This document shows, piece after piece, positions 34,151 through 42,507 of a DNA stretch of 44,083 nucleotides. Source of the stretch: Acidimicrobium sp. UBA3029. Its GTDB lineage: Bacteria; Actinomycetota; Acidimicrobiia; Acidimicrobiales; Ilumatobacteraceae. The position numbers were made by a program, and so were the translations under genes. Under the pieces are notes generated by a model. It saw only the letters and a program-made list of their open reading frames with translations, was not told where the DNA came from and did no database searches. The stretch's first letter is position 1. The number at the start of each line of letters is the position of its first letter. The stretch is from contig DFDK01000005.1 of assembly GCA_002367695.1 (NCBI GenBank), positions 21,202 to 65,284 on the forward strand, in the 5' to 3' direction.

Positions 34151-36760
34151 ATGTCCGACTCTGATGAATCAAAATTGACAGCTAGATATGGCTTTTCGCT
34201 CGATAAGTTCCAGTTAGATGCCATAGCGAGTATCAACGATGGTTTGAATGTCCTGGTTGCAGCACCTACCGGTTCGGGCAAAACGGTCGTAGCCGAATAT
34301 GCCGTTGCGCGGGCACACCGCGCAGGTCTGAGGTCCTTTTATACAGCTCCGATAAAAGCTCTATCTAACCAGAAATTTGTTGAACTGAGCACCTTTTATG
34401 GCGAGTCAGAAGTGGGACTACTAACAGGTGACAACAGCATCAATCCGAATGCGCCGATAGTAGTAATGACTACTGAAGTTCTTCGAAACATGATTTATGC
34501 ACGATCCCAAGCACTGGATTCGTTGGGTGTTGTCGTGCTCGATGAGGTGCATTTTTTGCAAGATGCGTATCGAGGTCCGGTCTGGGAAGAGGTAATTATC
34601 CATCTCGAACCGACAGTTCAGCTTGTCTGCCTGTCTGCAACTGTCTCCAATGCAACGGAGTTGTGCGACTGGCTTACTACTGTTCGTGGACCAACTACGC
34701 CGATCGTTGAAATGAAGCGACCAATCGAACTCACCAATCACTATTTAGTTGGTGATAAAGCCTCCAACTCGCTGAGAACCTTCGATGTTTTGGTGGATGG
34801 TCGCGCCAATCCTGAAGTTATGCGTTTCGAACAAGCCAAATCGAATGCTCCGATACGACATTCTGGCCGTCAGCAATCTAGACAATACGGTGCGTCTCAA
34901 AGATTGTTTTCACCACAACGATCTGCCATCATCAAGGAACTTGCTGCTGCGGATCTCTTACCTGCAATCTTTTTTATATTTAGTCGTAATCAATGTGATG
35001 AGGCCGCTAAATCTTGTCTGAAAATGGGAATTTCACTAACGACAGAAGCAGAAAAGCAGGAAATCGTCGCGATAGCGCACGAATCCTTAACGAATTTCAG
35101 CGATGATGATCTTGCAGCGCTTGAGTTCACTCAATTTGTCAAGCAACTTGAGGCGGGTATTGGATCGCATCATGCAGGCATCGTGCCGACTTTCAAAGAG
35201 ATTGTCGAAAGGTGTTTTGCGCGCGGATTAGTCAAGGTCGTATTTGCGACCGAAACTCTTGCAGTTGGAATCAACATGCCTGCTCGCGCAGTTGTTCTCG
35301 ACAAAATAACTAAATTCAACGGCGAAAACCACCAGATGCTTAAGCCATCTGATTACGCCCAGCTAACAGGGCGTGCGGGAAGGAGAGGGCTGGACGACAT
35401 CGGACACGCATTGGTTGTATGGAACCCATTTGTTACTTTCGAACAAGTCGCGACATTGGTTGCGAGTAGATCCTTTGTTCTCAACTCAGCTTTTCGGCCT
35501 ACGTACAATATGGCGGCAAATCTCATACGATCCACATCGCAAGTACAGGCAAGGCACCTTCTCAATCTCTCTTTCGCTCAATTTCAGTCGGGCAAAGATG
35601 TTGTCGAAATACAGGCGCGTATTCAACGACGCAGTAAAGAACGAGATCGATTAATGCTTCAGGCCGAAAGTCCATTTGGCGATCTTGAAGAGTACCGACT
35701 TCGTAAATCCTCCAAAGCGCAGCCTTCCGAAATCGATCAATCACTCAGTGAATTACGACCTGGAGATGTGATTGAAGCTGGCAGTATTTCGCACATTGAG
35801 CGAATGGTGGTGCTCACCGTTGCCCAACGCGGTGACGGCACCAAAATTACGGCACTATCAAGATCGCGATCTGTGCAGACATTCTCGGTTCGCGATTTTG
35901 TACAACCGGTCATGGTGCTTGGTTACGTTAAATTACCTTCACCTTTCGCTCCGAATAACCATAAGTTTCTCAAAGAGGCTTCGTCGCGATTGGCCACAGC
36001 AAAGATCAGGCAAGCCTCGCGAATGAAGCACACAGCGAAGTCACAACAAACAGAACATCCAGTTGCTAGTGATCCAGATCTTAAGTTTCGTCTCATAGCC
36101 GCCGAATCTGCAGAACGAATTGATCGTGAACTAGAACAATTAGAAAAGCGTGTTTCAAACAGTACACAGTCAGTAAGTAACAAATTTGATGAATTGGTCA
36201 AGCTGCTCACTGAATGGGGTTTTGTTGATGAGTGGTCTCTGACGCAACGTGGTCAAATGCTCTCCCATATTTTCCATGAATCAGACTTGTTAATTGCCAA
36301 CTGTGTATCTGAAGGAATATTCGATGGACTGAGTGCACCAAATATGGCGGCCTTGGCAAGTGTCTTCGTATTTCAAGCTCGTGGAGGGGAAGAATCGATT
36401 GCAACTCATTTCCCGAATAATGAGCTCAAGACGCGCTGGAGAAGCGCTGCAAAGTTAAGCCAGAAGCTGGCAAGCGCAGAAACAAACCACGGACTTGTGG
36501 TTCATCGTGGACCCGAAGCTGGATTTATGGGTGCGGCACTTGACTGGGCGAGTGGTACGCCACTTGTCGATGTGCTCCAAGAAGACGAGCTAACTGCCGG
36601 TGACTTTGTGCGGACCATTAAGCAACTTATTGATTTACTGCGTCAATTATCGATCGTGCTATTTGAGGAAGCTGACCGAAATGCCGCAAGTGAAGCCGCC
36701 GAATTGTGCTTTCGTGGAGTTGTCGCCGCATCAAGTTCCGTTGGGAGAATTGCGTCATGA
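34151..36760 (+). CDS. helY: Ski2-like DEAD/DEAH-box RNA helicase HelY
   Basis: An 869-residue ATP-dependent RNA helicase related to Ski2/Mtr4. The N-terminal half has the Q-region FSLDKFQLDAI, Walker A APTGSGKT, motif Ia YTAPIKALSNQKF, the DEVH box LDEVHFLQDAYRGPVWEE, motif III LSATVSN, and second RecA motifs GIGSHHAGIVP, FATETLAVGINMPARAVV and the LTGRAGRRGLD motif VI. The remainder has a helical region and a DSHCT-like C-terminus. It is five bases after tatC and overlaps the following gene by four bases. A role in RNA decay or processing is likely; the substrate is unknown. Confidence 0.94.
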   Translation: MSDSDESKLTARYGFSLDKFQLDAIASINDGLNVLVAAPTGSGKTVVAEYAVARAHRAGLRSFYTAPIKALSNQKFVELSTFYGESEVGLLTGDNSINPNAPIVVMTTEVLRNMIYARSQALDSLGVVVLDEVHFLQDAYRGPVWEEVIIHLEPTVQLVCLSATVSNATELCDWLTTVRGPTTPIVEMKRPIELTNHYLVGDKASNSLRTFDVLVDGRANPEVMRFEQAKSNAPIRHSGRQQSRQYGASQRLFSPQRSAIIKELAAADLLPAIFFIFSRNQCDEAAKSCLKMGISLTTEAEKQEIVAIAHESLTNFSDDDLAALEFTQFVKQLEAGIGSHHAGIVPTFKEIVERCFARGLVKVVFATETLAVGINMPARAVVLDKITKFNGENHQMLKPSDYAQLTGRAGRRGLDDIGHALVVWNPFVTFEQVATLVASRSFVLNSAFRPTYNMAANLIRSTSQVQARHLLNLSFAQFQSGKDVVEIQARIQRRSKERDRLMLQAESPFGDLEEYRLRKSSKAQPSEIDQSLSELRPGDVIEAGSISHIERMVVLTVAQRGDGTKITALSRSRSVQTFSVRDFVQPVMVLGYVKLPSPFAPNNHKFLKEASSRLATAKIRQASRMKHTAKSQQTEHPVASDPDLKFRLIAAESAERIDRELEQLEKRVSNSTQSVSNKFDELVKLLTEWGFVDEWSLTQRGQMLSHIFHESDLLIANCVSEGIFDGLSAPNMAALASVFVFQARGGEESIATHFPNNELKTRWRSAAKLSQKLASAETNHGLVVHRGPEAGFMGAALDWASGTPLVDVLQEDELTAGDFVRTIKQLIDLLRQLSIVLFEEADRNAASEAAELCFRGVVAASSSVGRIAS

Positions 36761-37389
36761 CGATACGAAAACTAATGCCATACGGAACCCCGGCGTCGCG
36801 ACCATCCAATCTTGATACTTTGCATAGTGACGTCGAAATTGCACGGCACTATGTTTCTAGCGGTAATGCAAAACCATGCACAGTCACAAAGGGCGGCATC
36901 GCGCAGTCACTTGGCATCAATGGCGAGATGGCTCATCGAGACTCACAACCTGATCAGCAGATGACGCTCGTAGATATCGACTTGTTGCAGATTAATTACC
37001 GAACTGACAACTCGACGGATTCAAGTTTGCATCTAGTTGTTGCGGGAACACTCGCAGTCCAACATCGCACTCCAGTTTCCACATGCTTGCTCCTTTCGAA
37101 TAGTGGTATTTTTCGTGGTAGGGATGTATTGCCTCGAGCACACCCCAATGACGGATTTATGGACGTTCTTGAGATAGACCCGAAAATCAGCTTCAGACAA
37201 CTTGCTATTGCCTGGCGTCGGTCTACAACTGGCTCACACCTACCGCACCCACAAATTCGGGTCAGTCGCTCTAGCGAATACCAATGGTCGGGTCGTCCCT
37301 CTAAAATGATCGCTGATGGAACCACCTATCAGGGCGTGGTGTGGCTTCACTGCAAAGTGATTGCCGACGCGATGAGCATCTACTTCTAG
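36757..37389 (+). CDS. Diacylglycerol/lipid-kinase C-terminal-domain protein lacking the kinase domain
   Basis: A 210-residue protein translated from an ATGA overlap with helY. The C-terminal two thirds resemble the beta-sandwich half of YegS/DAGK-type lipid kinases: RGRDVLPRAHPNDGFMDVLEIDP, then WRRSTTGSHLPHPQIRVSRS and a final WSGRPSKMIADGTTY segment. The N-terminal NAD-kinase-like domain with its GGDGT loop is absent, so it should not phosphorylate lipids by the usual route. It may be a binding or regulatory derivative. No signal peptide or membrane helix is seen. Confidence 0.72.
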   Translation: MTIRKLMPYGTPASRPSNLDTLHSDVEIARHYVSSGNAKPCTVTKGGIAQSLGINGEMAHRDSQPDQQMTLVDIDLLQINYRTDNSTDSSLHLVVAGTLAVQHRTPVSTCLLLSNSGIFRGRDVLPRAHPNDGFMDVLEIDPKISFRQLAIAWRRSTTGSHLPHPQIRVSRSSEYQWSGRPSKMIADGTTYQGVVWLHCKVIADAMSIYF

Positions 37390-37423
37390 ACCCTTAATCC
37401 CATTCCGCGCCGTTCAAAACTTC

Positions 37424-37429
37424 TAGGAT
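37424..37429 (+). promoter_or_regulatory. Candidate -10 element for the ThyX-like gene
   Basis: TAGGAT ends eight bases before GTG 37438, with no ribosome-binding site; the same hexamer and spacing precede the four-codon ORF at 10790. Confidence 0.3.
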
Positions 37430-37437
37430 TACTCGTC

Positions 37438-39039
37438 GTGACCGTCTATATCCCCGAAGTATTCACTGACTCCGAAGCCGAGATTTTGGTTCGATATTTC
37501 ACCAACTTAGATGGCCCTGTTTTTGCTTTGGTCAACCTGCCAGAGGTTGTTAAGGGTGCCTTATTCGCTCGCTATAGTCGCAGTCCCAAAAGCCTGCGGA
37601 GATTGTTCCTCGATGAATTCGTCAACGATCTCGATCTTACGGGGGATCAGGGTGTTGACGCGCGGGCAGGCCTATCGCATGCTGAGGGTTTATACGAAAA
37701 GATTTTTGTTGAATATGGTGATGATTCGGTGGCACAGCTTGGTGGTGTTCACTTGGCCTGCGAGCAAGCATCGAACCTCTTGACGAAAATTTTAGAGTGG
37801 GGTCGCTTGATGAGCTACCTCGAGCAAAGTACGCGCTACATCAACTACGACAATCGACTTGGTGGCCGCTACCGCTATTTCAGAGACCCAGAAATTCTCA
37901 ATGGACCATTTGGGACGCGATATGTCGGCGACATGGATCGCATGTTTGATACGTATAGCAGTTTGGTTACTTCGGTTACGGATCATGTTCGTGCAACAAT
38001 TCCGCGATCCATCAACGATTCTGATTTTGTGTATCGACAAGCGACGCGCGCCAAAGCTTTAGATGCTGTGCGGGGGATACTTCCAGCTTCAGCACTCTCG
38101 AACGTTGGGGTATACGGCACCGGACAATCGTACGAATCGATGCTTCTTCGAATGCGTTCGCATCCGTTGCCAGAGGCACGCCACTACGCAGACCTGATGC
38201 TTGCTGAACTGAGAAAGGTAATACCAAGTTTCTTGCGCCGTGTTGACATACCTGAAAGGGGTGGGCGTTGGAGTGCTTATTTTGCCGAGAATCGCGAGAA
38301 CACGAGTCAATTAGTCGATGACATGTTTGGAGCGCTCGAACCTGAACCAATGCCAGAAGTTGCGTTGGTTGATTTCGATCCAGACGGTGAAAATAAATTG
38401 CTTGCCGCGATTTGCTACGCGCATTCGCATCTCCCTGAATCGCAGTTGCTCAAACGAGTTGAGAAACTCGATCAATCCGAGAAGGTCAAACTCATCACCG
38501 CTTACGTTGGCAACCGCGAGAACCGACGACACCGGCCCGGAAGAGCCTTTGAAAGGACCGATTACCGTTTCGACGTGCTTGGTGACTATGGAGCGTTTCG
38601 CGACCTCCAGCGCCACCGCCTGCTGACTATCGAATGGCAGCGTCTAACTCCACACCACGGCTATGTGATGCCAGAACTCGTGGTTGAGGCCGGAATGGCA
38701 GATCAATTTGAAGAGGCTATGGCTCGCTCAGGAGCGCTCTATGACTCATTGTTGACCGACTATCCGGAACAGGCGCCATACGCGGTATCTATGGCCTACA
38801 GGCTTCGCTATTCGATGCAATTCAACGCTCGAGAGGCTATTCACATGCTGGAGTTGCGATCAGCCCCTCAGGGTCACCCGGCTTACCGTCGTGTCGTTCT
38901 CGAGATGCACCGTTTAATCTCCCAACAGGCAGGGCACACTGCCATAGCCGCTGCCATGTCACATATGACCATGGTGGCACCAGATCTTGAACGGCTCGAT
39001 TCTGAGCGTAAATCTGAGTCGAGGAGACAAAAGACCTAA
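37438..39039 (+). CDS. Tandem-domain ThyX-like protein (FAD-dependent thymidylate synthase family)
   Basis: A 533-residue protein, about twice the size of ThyX. Both halves resemble ThyX. ThyX enzymes make dTMP with FAD and carry the motif RHRxxSxxExSxRY. Here the N-terminal half holds SYLEQSTRYI, matching the SxxExSxRY part including the catalytic Ser, but has WGR instead of RHR. The C-terminal half has LQRHRLLTIEWQRL, with RHR but Arg at the catalytic-Ser position, plus the ThyX-like YSMQFNAREAIHMLELR. The motif is thus split between halves. Whether it makes dTMP is unknown. It may be annotated simply as FAD-dependent thymidylate synthase in databases. Confidence 0.8.
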   Translation: MTVYIPEVFTDSEAEILVRYFTNLDGPVFALVNLPEVVKGALFARYSRSPKSLRRLFLDEFVNDLDLTGDQGVDARAGLSHAEGLYEKIFVEYGDDSVAQLGGVHLACEQASNLLTKILEWGRLMSYLEQSTRYINYDNRLGGRYRYFRDPEILNGPFGTRYVGDMDRMFDTYSSLVTSVTDHVRATIPRSINDSDFVYRQATRAKALDAVRGILPASALSNVGVYGTGQSYESMLLRMRSHPLPEARHYADLMLAELRKVIPSFLRRVDIPERGGRWSAYFAENRENTSQLVDDMFGALEPEPMPEVALVDFDPDGENKLLAAICYAHSHLPESQLLKRVEKLDQSEKVKLITAYVGNRENRRHRPGRAFERTDYRFDVLGDYGAFRDLQRHRLLTIEWQRLTPHHGYVMPELVVEAGMADQFEEAMARSGALYDSLLTDYPEQAPYAVSMAYRLRYSMQFNAREAIHMLELRSAPQGHPAYRRVVLEMHRLISQQAGHTAIAAAMSHMTMVAPDLERLDSERKSESRRQKT

Positions 39040-39043
39040 TTCG

Positions 39044-39071
39044 TTGTTTTTGAGTTGAATTGGGCTATTGT
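39044..39071 (+). promoter_or_regulatory. Candidate promoter before the DUF4193-like gene
   Basis: TTGTTT (39044-39049) and TATTGT (39066-39071) are 16 bases apart. A ribosome-binding site AAAGGGA (39086-39092) precedes ATG 39099, so this gene has a conventional leader. Confidence 0.35.
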
Positions 39072-39098
39072 TCGCGCGACAAGTGAAAGGGACATTGA

Positions 39099-39593
39099 AT
39101 GTCAGACGATGAAATTATTGATCCAGAGGACTTGGATCCAGCGACGCTGATCGAGGTCGACCCAGATGCCGAAGTACTTGATGCCGACTCAATAACCCTT
39201 GAGGGAGACGAGGATGCATTTGGAGCAGACGACAATGTCGATGATTCTGCTGCAGTCGATGAGTCTGAAGACCCTGATGCTATTCCTGTAGCCACAGACT
39301 CTGTTGCGAAAAAAGCCGGTGATGATGACGATGACGACGACGATTTGCGCACAGAAGACGATGTTGAAGCAGACCTTGATTCAATTTTGAAAGAGAAGCT
39401 CACCGCCGCAGACGATACACCTGTCGACGATGACAACGAAGATGGTGTTGTCGTCGATGACAAAACCGATGGCATGGAACGTTTGCAACCACGCCGACCA
39501 GATGAAACACAGTGCACACAGTGTTTCTTGCTCGTTCGCAATAGCGCACCTGGTTGTCCTGTCGAGGATGATGCATGTCCATTGTTCAAATAA
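39099..39593 (+). CDS. Highly acidic DUF4193-like protein with C-terminal Cys cluster
   Basis: A 164-residue protein, most of it Asp/Glu-rich and disordered, with a run of eight Asp near residues 74-81. The end, QCTQCFLLVRNSAPGCPVEDDACP, carries four cysteines as CxxC and C-x6-C, a probable zinc site. Actinobacterial DUF4193 proteins share the acidic body and a FTCSSCFLV-like end, so family membership is likely, but this member is longer and has extra cysteines. Function is unknown; its acidity suggests binding to basic proteins or RNA polymerase-type partners, which is only inference. Confidence 0.78.
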   Translation: MSDDEIIDPEDLDPATLIEVDPDAEVLDADSITLEGDEDAFGADDNVDDSAAVDESEDPDAIPVATDSVAKKAGDDDDDDDDLRTEDDVEADLDSILKEKLTAADDTPVDDDNEDGVVVDDKTDGMERLQPRRPDETQCTQCFLLVRNSAPGCPVEDDACPLFK

Positions 39594-39841
39594 TCAAACG
39601 CGTAGCCAACCTCGGTCGAGATGTTGCGCGCGATGCGGTAGAACACAACTCGGAATTCATTGATCAAATAGCCAAAAGGGTTGAAGAAGTTAAACAACAG
39701 GAACTACCAAAGATCAATCAAGAGATTCGCAATGCTCGGGTCATAGGTGAGATGGCGATCAAGATTGGTGCTCAGCGTGTACAGAAATTGGTGGATGAGT
39801 TTCAAAACGACACTCCAACTGACAAACCAGACGAGCACTAG
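39575..39841 (+). CDS. Small helical protein of unknown function
   Basis: An 88-residue soluble, helix-rich protein with many charged residues (RDVARDAVEHNSEFIDQIAKR, EVKQQELPKINQEIRNARV) and a disordered acidic tail. The first 19 bases overlap the DUF4193-like gene, so translation is probably coupled. A coiled coil or helical bundle is likely. No known motif is recognised. The GNAT gene follows after five bases. Confidence 0.68.
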   Translation: MSIVQIIKRVANLGRDVARDAVEHNSEFIDQIAKRVEEVKQQELPKINQEIRNARVIGEMAIKIGAQRVQKLVDEFQNDTPTDKPDEH

Positions 39842-39846
39842 TTTTT

Positions 39847-40311
39847 GTGACGAGCAAATCGCCGTTGTTTACCGTTCGCAGTGCAACTGCAGCAGATGCA
39901 ACAGCGCTGAGCGATCTCGAACATGAGGCTCGTCTCGAAATTATCGCGTTTAGGGGTCATGAAATTCTGTTGAATGAAATTGAACTCATTGATTCGCTTT
40001 GGGTAGCGACAGTTACAAATAACTCCAACCTTGTGCTTGTGGCTGAAACATCTGGGCAAGTTGTAGGTTTTGCAAAAGGGGACATCGGTGCTGTGAACTC
40101 AAGTTGTGTCGTTAGCCATATCTACGTCGATCAGATGGCGCGACAAATTGGAATTGGCGCGGGGTTGATTGCCGAGATTGCTCGCATCGCCAAGAGTCGA
40201 GGCTGCGCAACGTTGGACGCACTTGCATTGCCTGGAGACAGGAAGATGAAGAATCTTTACGAACGCGTTGGCATGCCAGCACGTCTACTTATTGCTTCAA
40301 AAACTCTTTAA
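39847..40311 (+). CDS. GNAT-family acetyltransferase
   Basis: A 154-residue GCN5-related N-acetyltransferase, transferring acetyl from acetyl-CoA to an amine. Seen are the N-terminal FTVRSATAADATALSDLE, the strand pair VLVAETSGQVVGFAKG, and the acetyl-CoA-binding VSHIYVDQMARQIGIGAGLIAEIARIAK with the QxxGxG-type loop, and the C-terminal NLYERVGM. The substrate cannot be inferred. GTG 39847 follows the helical-protein gene closely; the 3' end overlaps the convergent enoyl-CoA hydratase by four bases. Confidence 0.88.
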   Translation: MTSKSPLFTVRSATAADATALSDLEHEARLEIIAFRGHEILLNEIELIDSLWVATVTNNSNLVLVAETSGQVVGFAKGDIGAVNSSCVVSHIYVDQMARQIGIGAGLIAEIARIAKSRGCATLDALALPGDRKMKNLYERVGMPARLLIASKTL

Positions 40312-41093
40312 CGTCCCTGCCACACTGGTGGACGCTTTTCGATAAATGCGGTCAAACCCTCTTTAGTGTCCTCTGATTGCAATACTTTCCCGAACTCATT
40401 ATTTGTCATCTTGATCAGCGTTTCGTCATTTTCGTATGCGGCCGCGAGAACAATTTTACGCGACGCCCACACCGCAAGAGGTGCAGCAAGACAGATGCGC
40501 GATGCCAATTCGAAAGCCGACTCTTCAGCTTTGCCTGGCTCGACCAAACGATTAATTAGCCCAAGTGTGAAAGCACGTTCGGCTGACAATGGTTGTCCTG
40601 TCAAAATCACTTCCATTGCAGTTGCTTGCCCAATGGCACGCGGAAGTCGAAATAGTCCACCCGCACCCGCGATGAGATTACGCATTACTTCAGCAAGACC
40701 AAATGATGAGCGTGTTGTGGCTACAACCATGTCTGCAGCAAGCACAATTTCGCAACCACCGGCTGTCGCAAGACCGTCTACCGCAGCAATGATTGGTTTT
40801 TTGCGTTGACGATAAACAAATCCACCGAAACCACCGAGTGCTGTATTGAGAGAACCTGCCTGTCCAGAATTTATCGCCTTGAGATCTGCACCCGCACAAA
40901 ATACAGGGCGCTCCTGGCCTGACGTGTTAGCCCGTAAAATTCCGACCCACACATTTGGATCTTCTTCCATCTGATTGATGGCTGCCTCTAGACCTTGCGC
41001 TACGTCGCCGTTTACGGCGTTACGTGCTTCTGGGCGATTGAGAGTGATGAGTGCGACTTTGCCTTGAACTTCATAGTTGACGACGTCTGACAT
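40308..41093 (-). CDS. Enoyl-CoA hydratase/isomerase family protein
   Basis: A 261-residue crotonase that hydrates 2-enoyl-CoA, probably in fatty-acid breakdown. The oxyanion-hole segment FCAGADLKAIN and IAAVDGLATAGGCEIVLAADMVVA are clear. Both catalytic acids of true hydratases are present: Glu in GGCE and Glu in FGLAEVMRNLIAGAGG. The C-terminal EGLTAFIEKRPPVW is typical. This supports hydratase rather than isomerase activity. The ATG at 41093 is preceded by TAGTCT six bases upstream, a leaderless-type arrangement. Confidence 0.92.
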   Translation of the reverse strand: MSDVVNYEVQGKVALITLNRPEARNAVNGDVAQGLEAAINQMEEDPNVWVGILRANTSGQERPVFCAGADLKAINSGQAGSLNTALGGFGGFVYRQRKKPIIAAVDGLATAGGCEIVLAADMVVATTRSSFGLAEVMRNLIAGAGGLFRLPRAIGQATAMEVILTGQPLSAERAFTLGLINRLVEPGKAEESAFELASRICLAAPLAVWASRKIVLAAAYENDETLIKMTNNEFGKVLQSEDTKEGLTAFIEKRPPVWQGR

Positions 41094-41099
41094 ATGTAC

Positions 41100-41105
41100 A
41101 GACTA
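41100..41105 (-). promoter_or_regulatory. Candidate -10 element for the enoyl-CoA hydratase gene
   Basis: On the minus strand TAGTCT ends six bases before ATG 41093, with no Shine-Dalgarno sequence. The end of the upstream gene is only 11 bases away, so this promoter would sit in a very short gap. Confidence 0.35.
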
Positions 41106-41116
41106 TGAGATGGGGC

Positions 41117-42439
41117 TTACTCGGCGGAAGTCGGTGACGGCTCAATCACCGCAGGCTTAGCCAGAACCGTTTTTGGCTTCACTCGAACAGGACGTGTAGG
41201 TCGGAGCGGACGCGGAGCGGATACACCTGACGAGACTTCAATGCCAAAGAGCAAGGCAATCTGGGGGAGCAAGGGTGACAGGCGCTTGACCGTCGCCAGC
41301 AGAGCCTCTGTGGGCTGCTGTGGCATCGTCGTAAGTTTTACTTGTCCGCGTATCGGCGAAAACGCGAGAGCCTCTAGCAAAGCAATCCAACGATCAGGTG
41401 CAGTCTCGGTTGTGAGACCTGCGGTCGCTGCTTGCGCAAGTTTGGCGCCCAGCTCTGAGGGAAATGGCTGACCAGCCTTTGGTGGCTCGCTTGTCATCTT
41501 GAGCGCACGAACAGTTCTTCCAACTTTAAGAGCATCAACAATGTCAGATAGCCACAAAGTTTGCGCTGAGTCTTGACGTTCTTTGAGCGCCGACTTCAAT
41601 TCGGCTGCAAGTGCGCGAGTTGATTCCTCGCGCAACACCATTGGATCTTCGGACGCAACAACTACTGAGCGCAGATCACGCAGATCGAGAATTGCAAGAT
41701 CAGATTTTGCGGCTTCAGCTTTGTCTAGCCAGTCTGCAACGCGAAGCTTCGGCAACAAGTTTTGCGCCATCGAGATCAAACCATCTGATGGAACCTCAGG
41801 TTTGCCGTCTTTGCGAAGTTGATCGTTCTGAATCTTGACCGCATCACGAACAGCTTTGATACCGCCCTCGAGTGCACGTTCGGCGACGCCACGCTGCTCC
41901 ACAGGCAATGTCTCGAGCACCGCCGTGCGATGAACATGCTTTGGCTTCAGTCGCTTTGCTGCAGGACGCTTCGGCATCTCAGGCGGCGCGGTGAAGTGTG
42001 GTCGCGAAGGACGTGTTGGTCGACCAGTTATTCCGTCCGGACGAGTGGATGCCGGTCGACGTGGTGCATTCGGATCACGCGGCGGGCGAGCTGGACGATT
42101 GTCGCCGTCACGCTTGCCTTTTGCATCGCGGCCACCTTTGCGATCAGATTTTGGTTTCTCGGCGAGCTTCTGCGTTACAGGAGTGAACGACTTTTCGCTC
42201 GCAAGTAATTCCAACAAATTCCCGCGTTGTCCTTTTTCGCGCATCTGGACAACCGACAGAACCGAAATACCATCAATATCAAAATCCGCTTCCACCTTGA
42301 GTACATCGCCAGTCTTTGCAGCAGCCGACAGCAATGAACTATCAACTACGCCCTTAGGAGATTTAGCTCCTGCCGCGCGCCAAGTCCAGGTTCCATCTTG
42401 TCGATTGCTGGTGAGTTCTATGTCGAGGCGGCGAGACAT
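41117..42439 (-). CDS. Conserved protein of unknown function with a basic Pro/Arg linker
   Basis: A 440-residue protein. The first 65 residues form a small beta domain (DGTWTWRAAGAKSPKGVV, TGDVLKVEADFDIDGISVLSVV), possibly OB-like. Residues about 90-165 are a disordered linker very rich in Arg, Lys, Pro and Gly (RPARPPRDPNAPRRPASTRP), likely to bind nucleic acid. The remaining helical domain (about 170-400) has no motif I recognise. The end is again Pro/Arg-rich. I recall similar proteins as hypotheticals in Acidimicrobiia, but cannot name a family. A leaderless-type TACCGT lies eight bases before ATG 42439, mirrored for the divergent gene. Confidence 0.78.
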   Translation of the reverse strand: MSRRLDIELTSNRQDGTWTWRAAGAKSPKGVVDSSLLSAAAKTGDVLKVEADFDIDGISVLSVVQMREKGQRGNLLELLASEKSFTPVTQKLAEKPKSDRKGGRDAKGKRDGDNRPARPPRDPNAPRRPASTRPDGITGRPTRPSRPHFTAPPEMPKRPAAKRLKPKHVHRTAVLETLPVEQRGVAERALEGGIKAVRDAVKIQNDQLRKDGKPEVPSDGLISMAQNLLPKLRVADWLDKAEAAKSDLAILDLRDLRSVVVASEDPMVLREESTRALAAELKSALKERQDSAQTLWLSDIVDALKVGRTVRALKMTSEPPKAGQPFPSELGAKLAQAATAGLTTETAPDRWIALLEALAFSPIRGQVKLTTMPQQPTEALLATVKRLSPLLPQIALLFGIEVSSGVSAPRPLRPTRPVRVKPKTVLAKPAVIEPSPTSAE

Positions 42440-42444
42440 GGGGC

Positions 42445-42503
42445 TCTACGGTACAGCCATATGACCTAGTTCTCCAATGAGATCGTTATAGAAGTACCGT
42501 AGA
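42445..42503. promoter_or_regulatory. Mirror-image divergent promoter pair
   Basis: Perfect 10-base inverted arms TCTACGGTAC (42445-42454) and GTACCGTAGA (42494-42503) each contain TACCGT reading outward, ending eight bases before ATG 42439 (minus) and seven bases before ATG 42508 (plus). They look like matched -10 elements for two leaderless mRNAs, or half-sites for one regulator. Confidence 0.45.
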
Positions 42504-42507
42504 AATT

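Noticed and set aside
39065..39697. Long minus-strand frame encoding a Ser-rich protein
   Set aside because: It is the complement of the Asp-rich DUF4193-like gene; GAT/GAC runs read as Ser codons on the other strand. It has no motif and no start signal.
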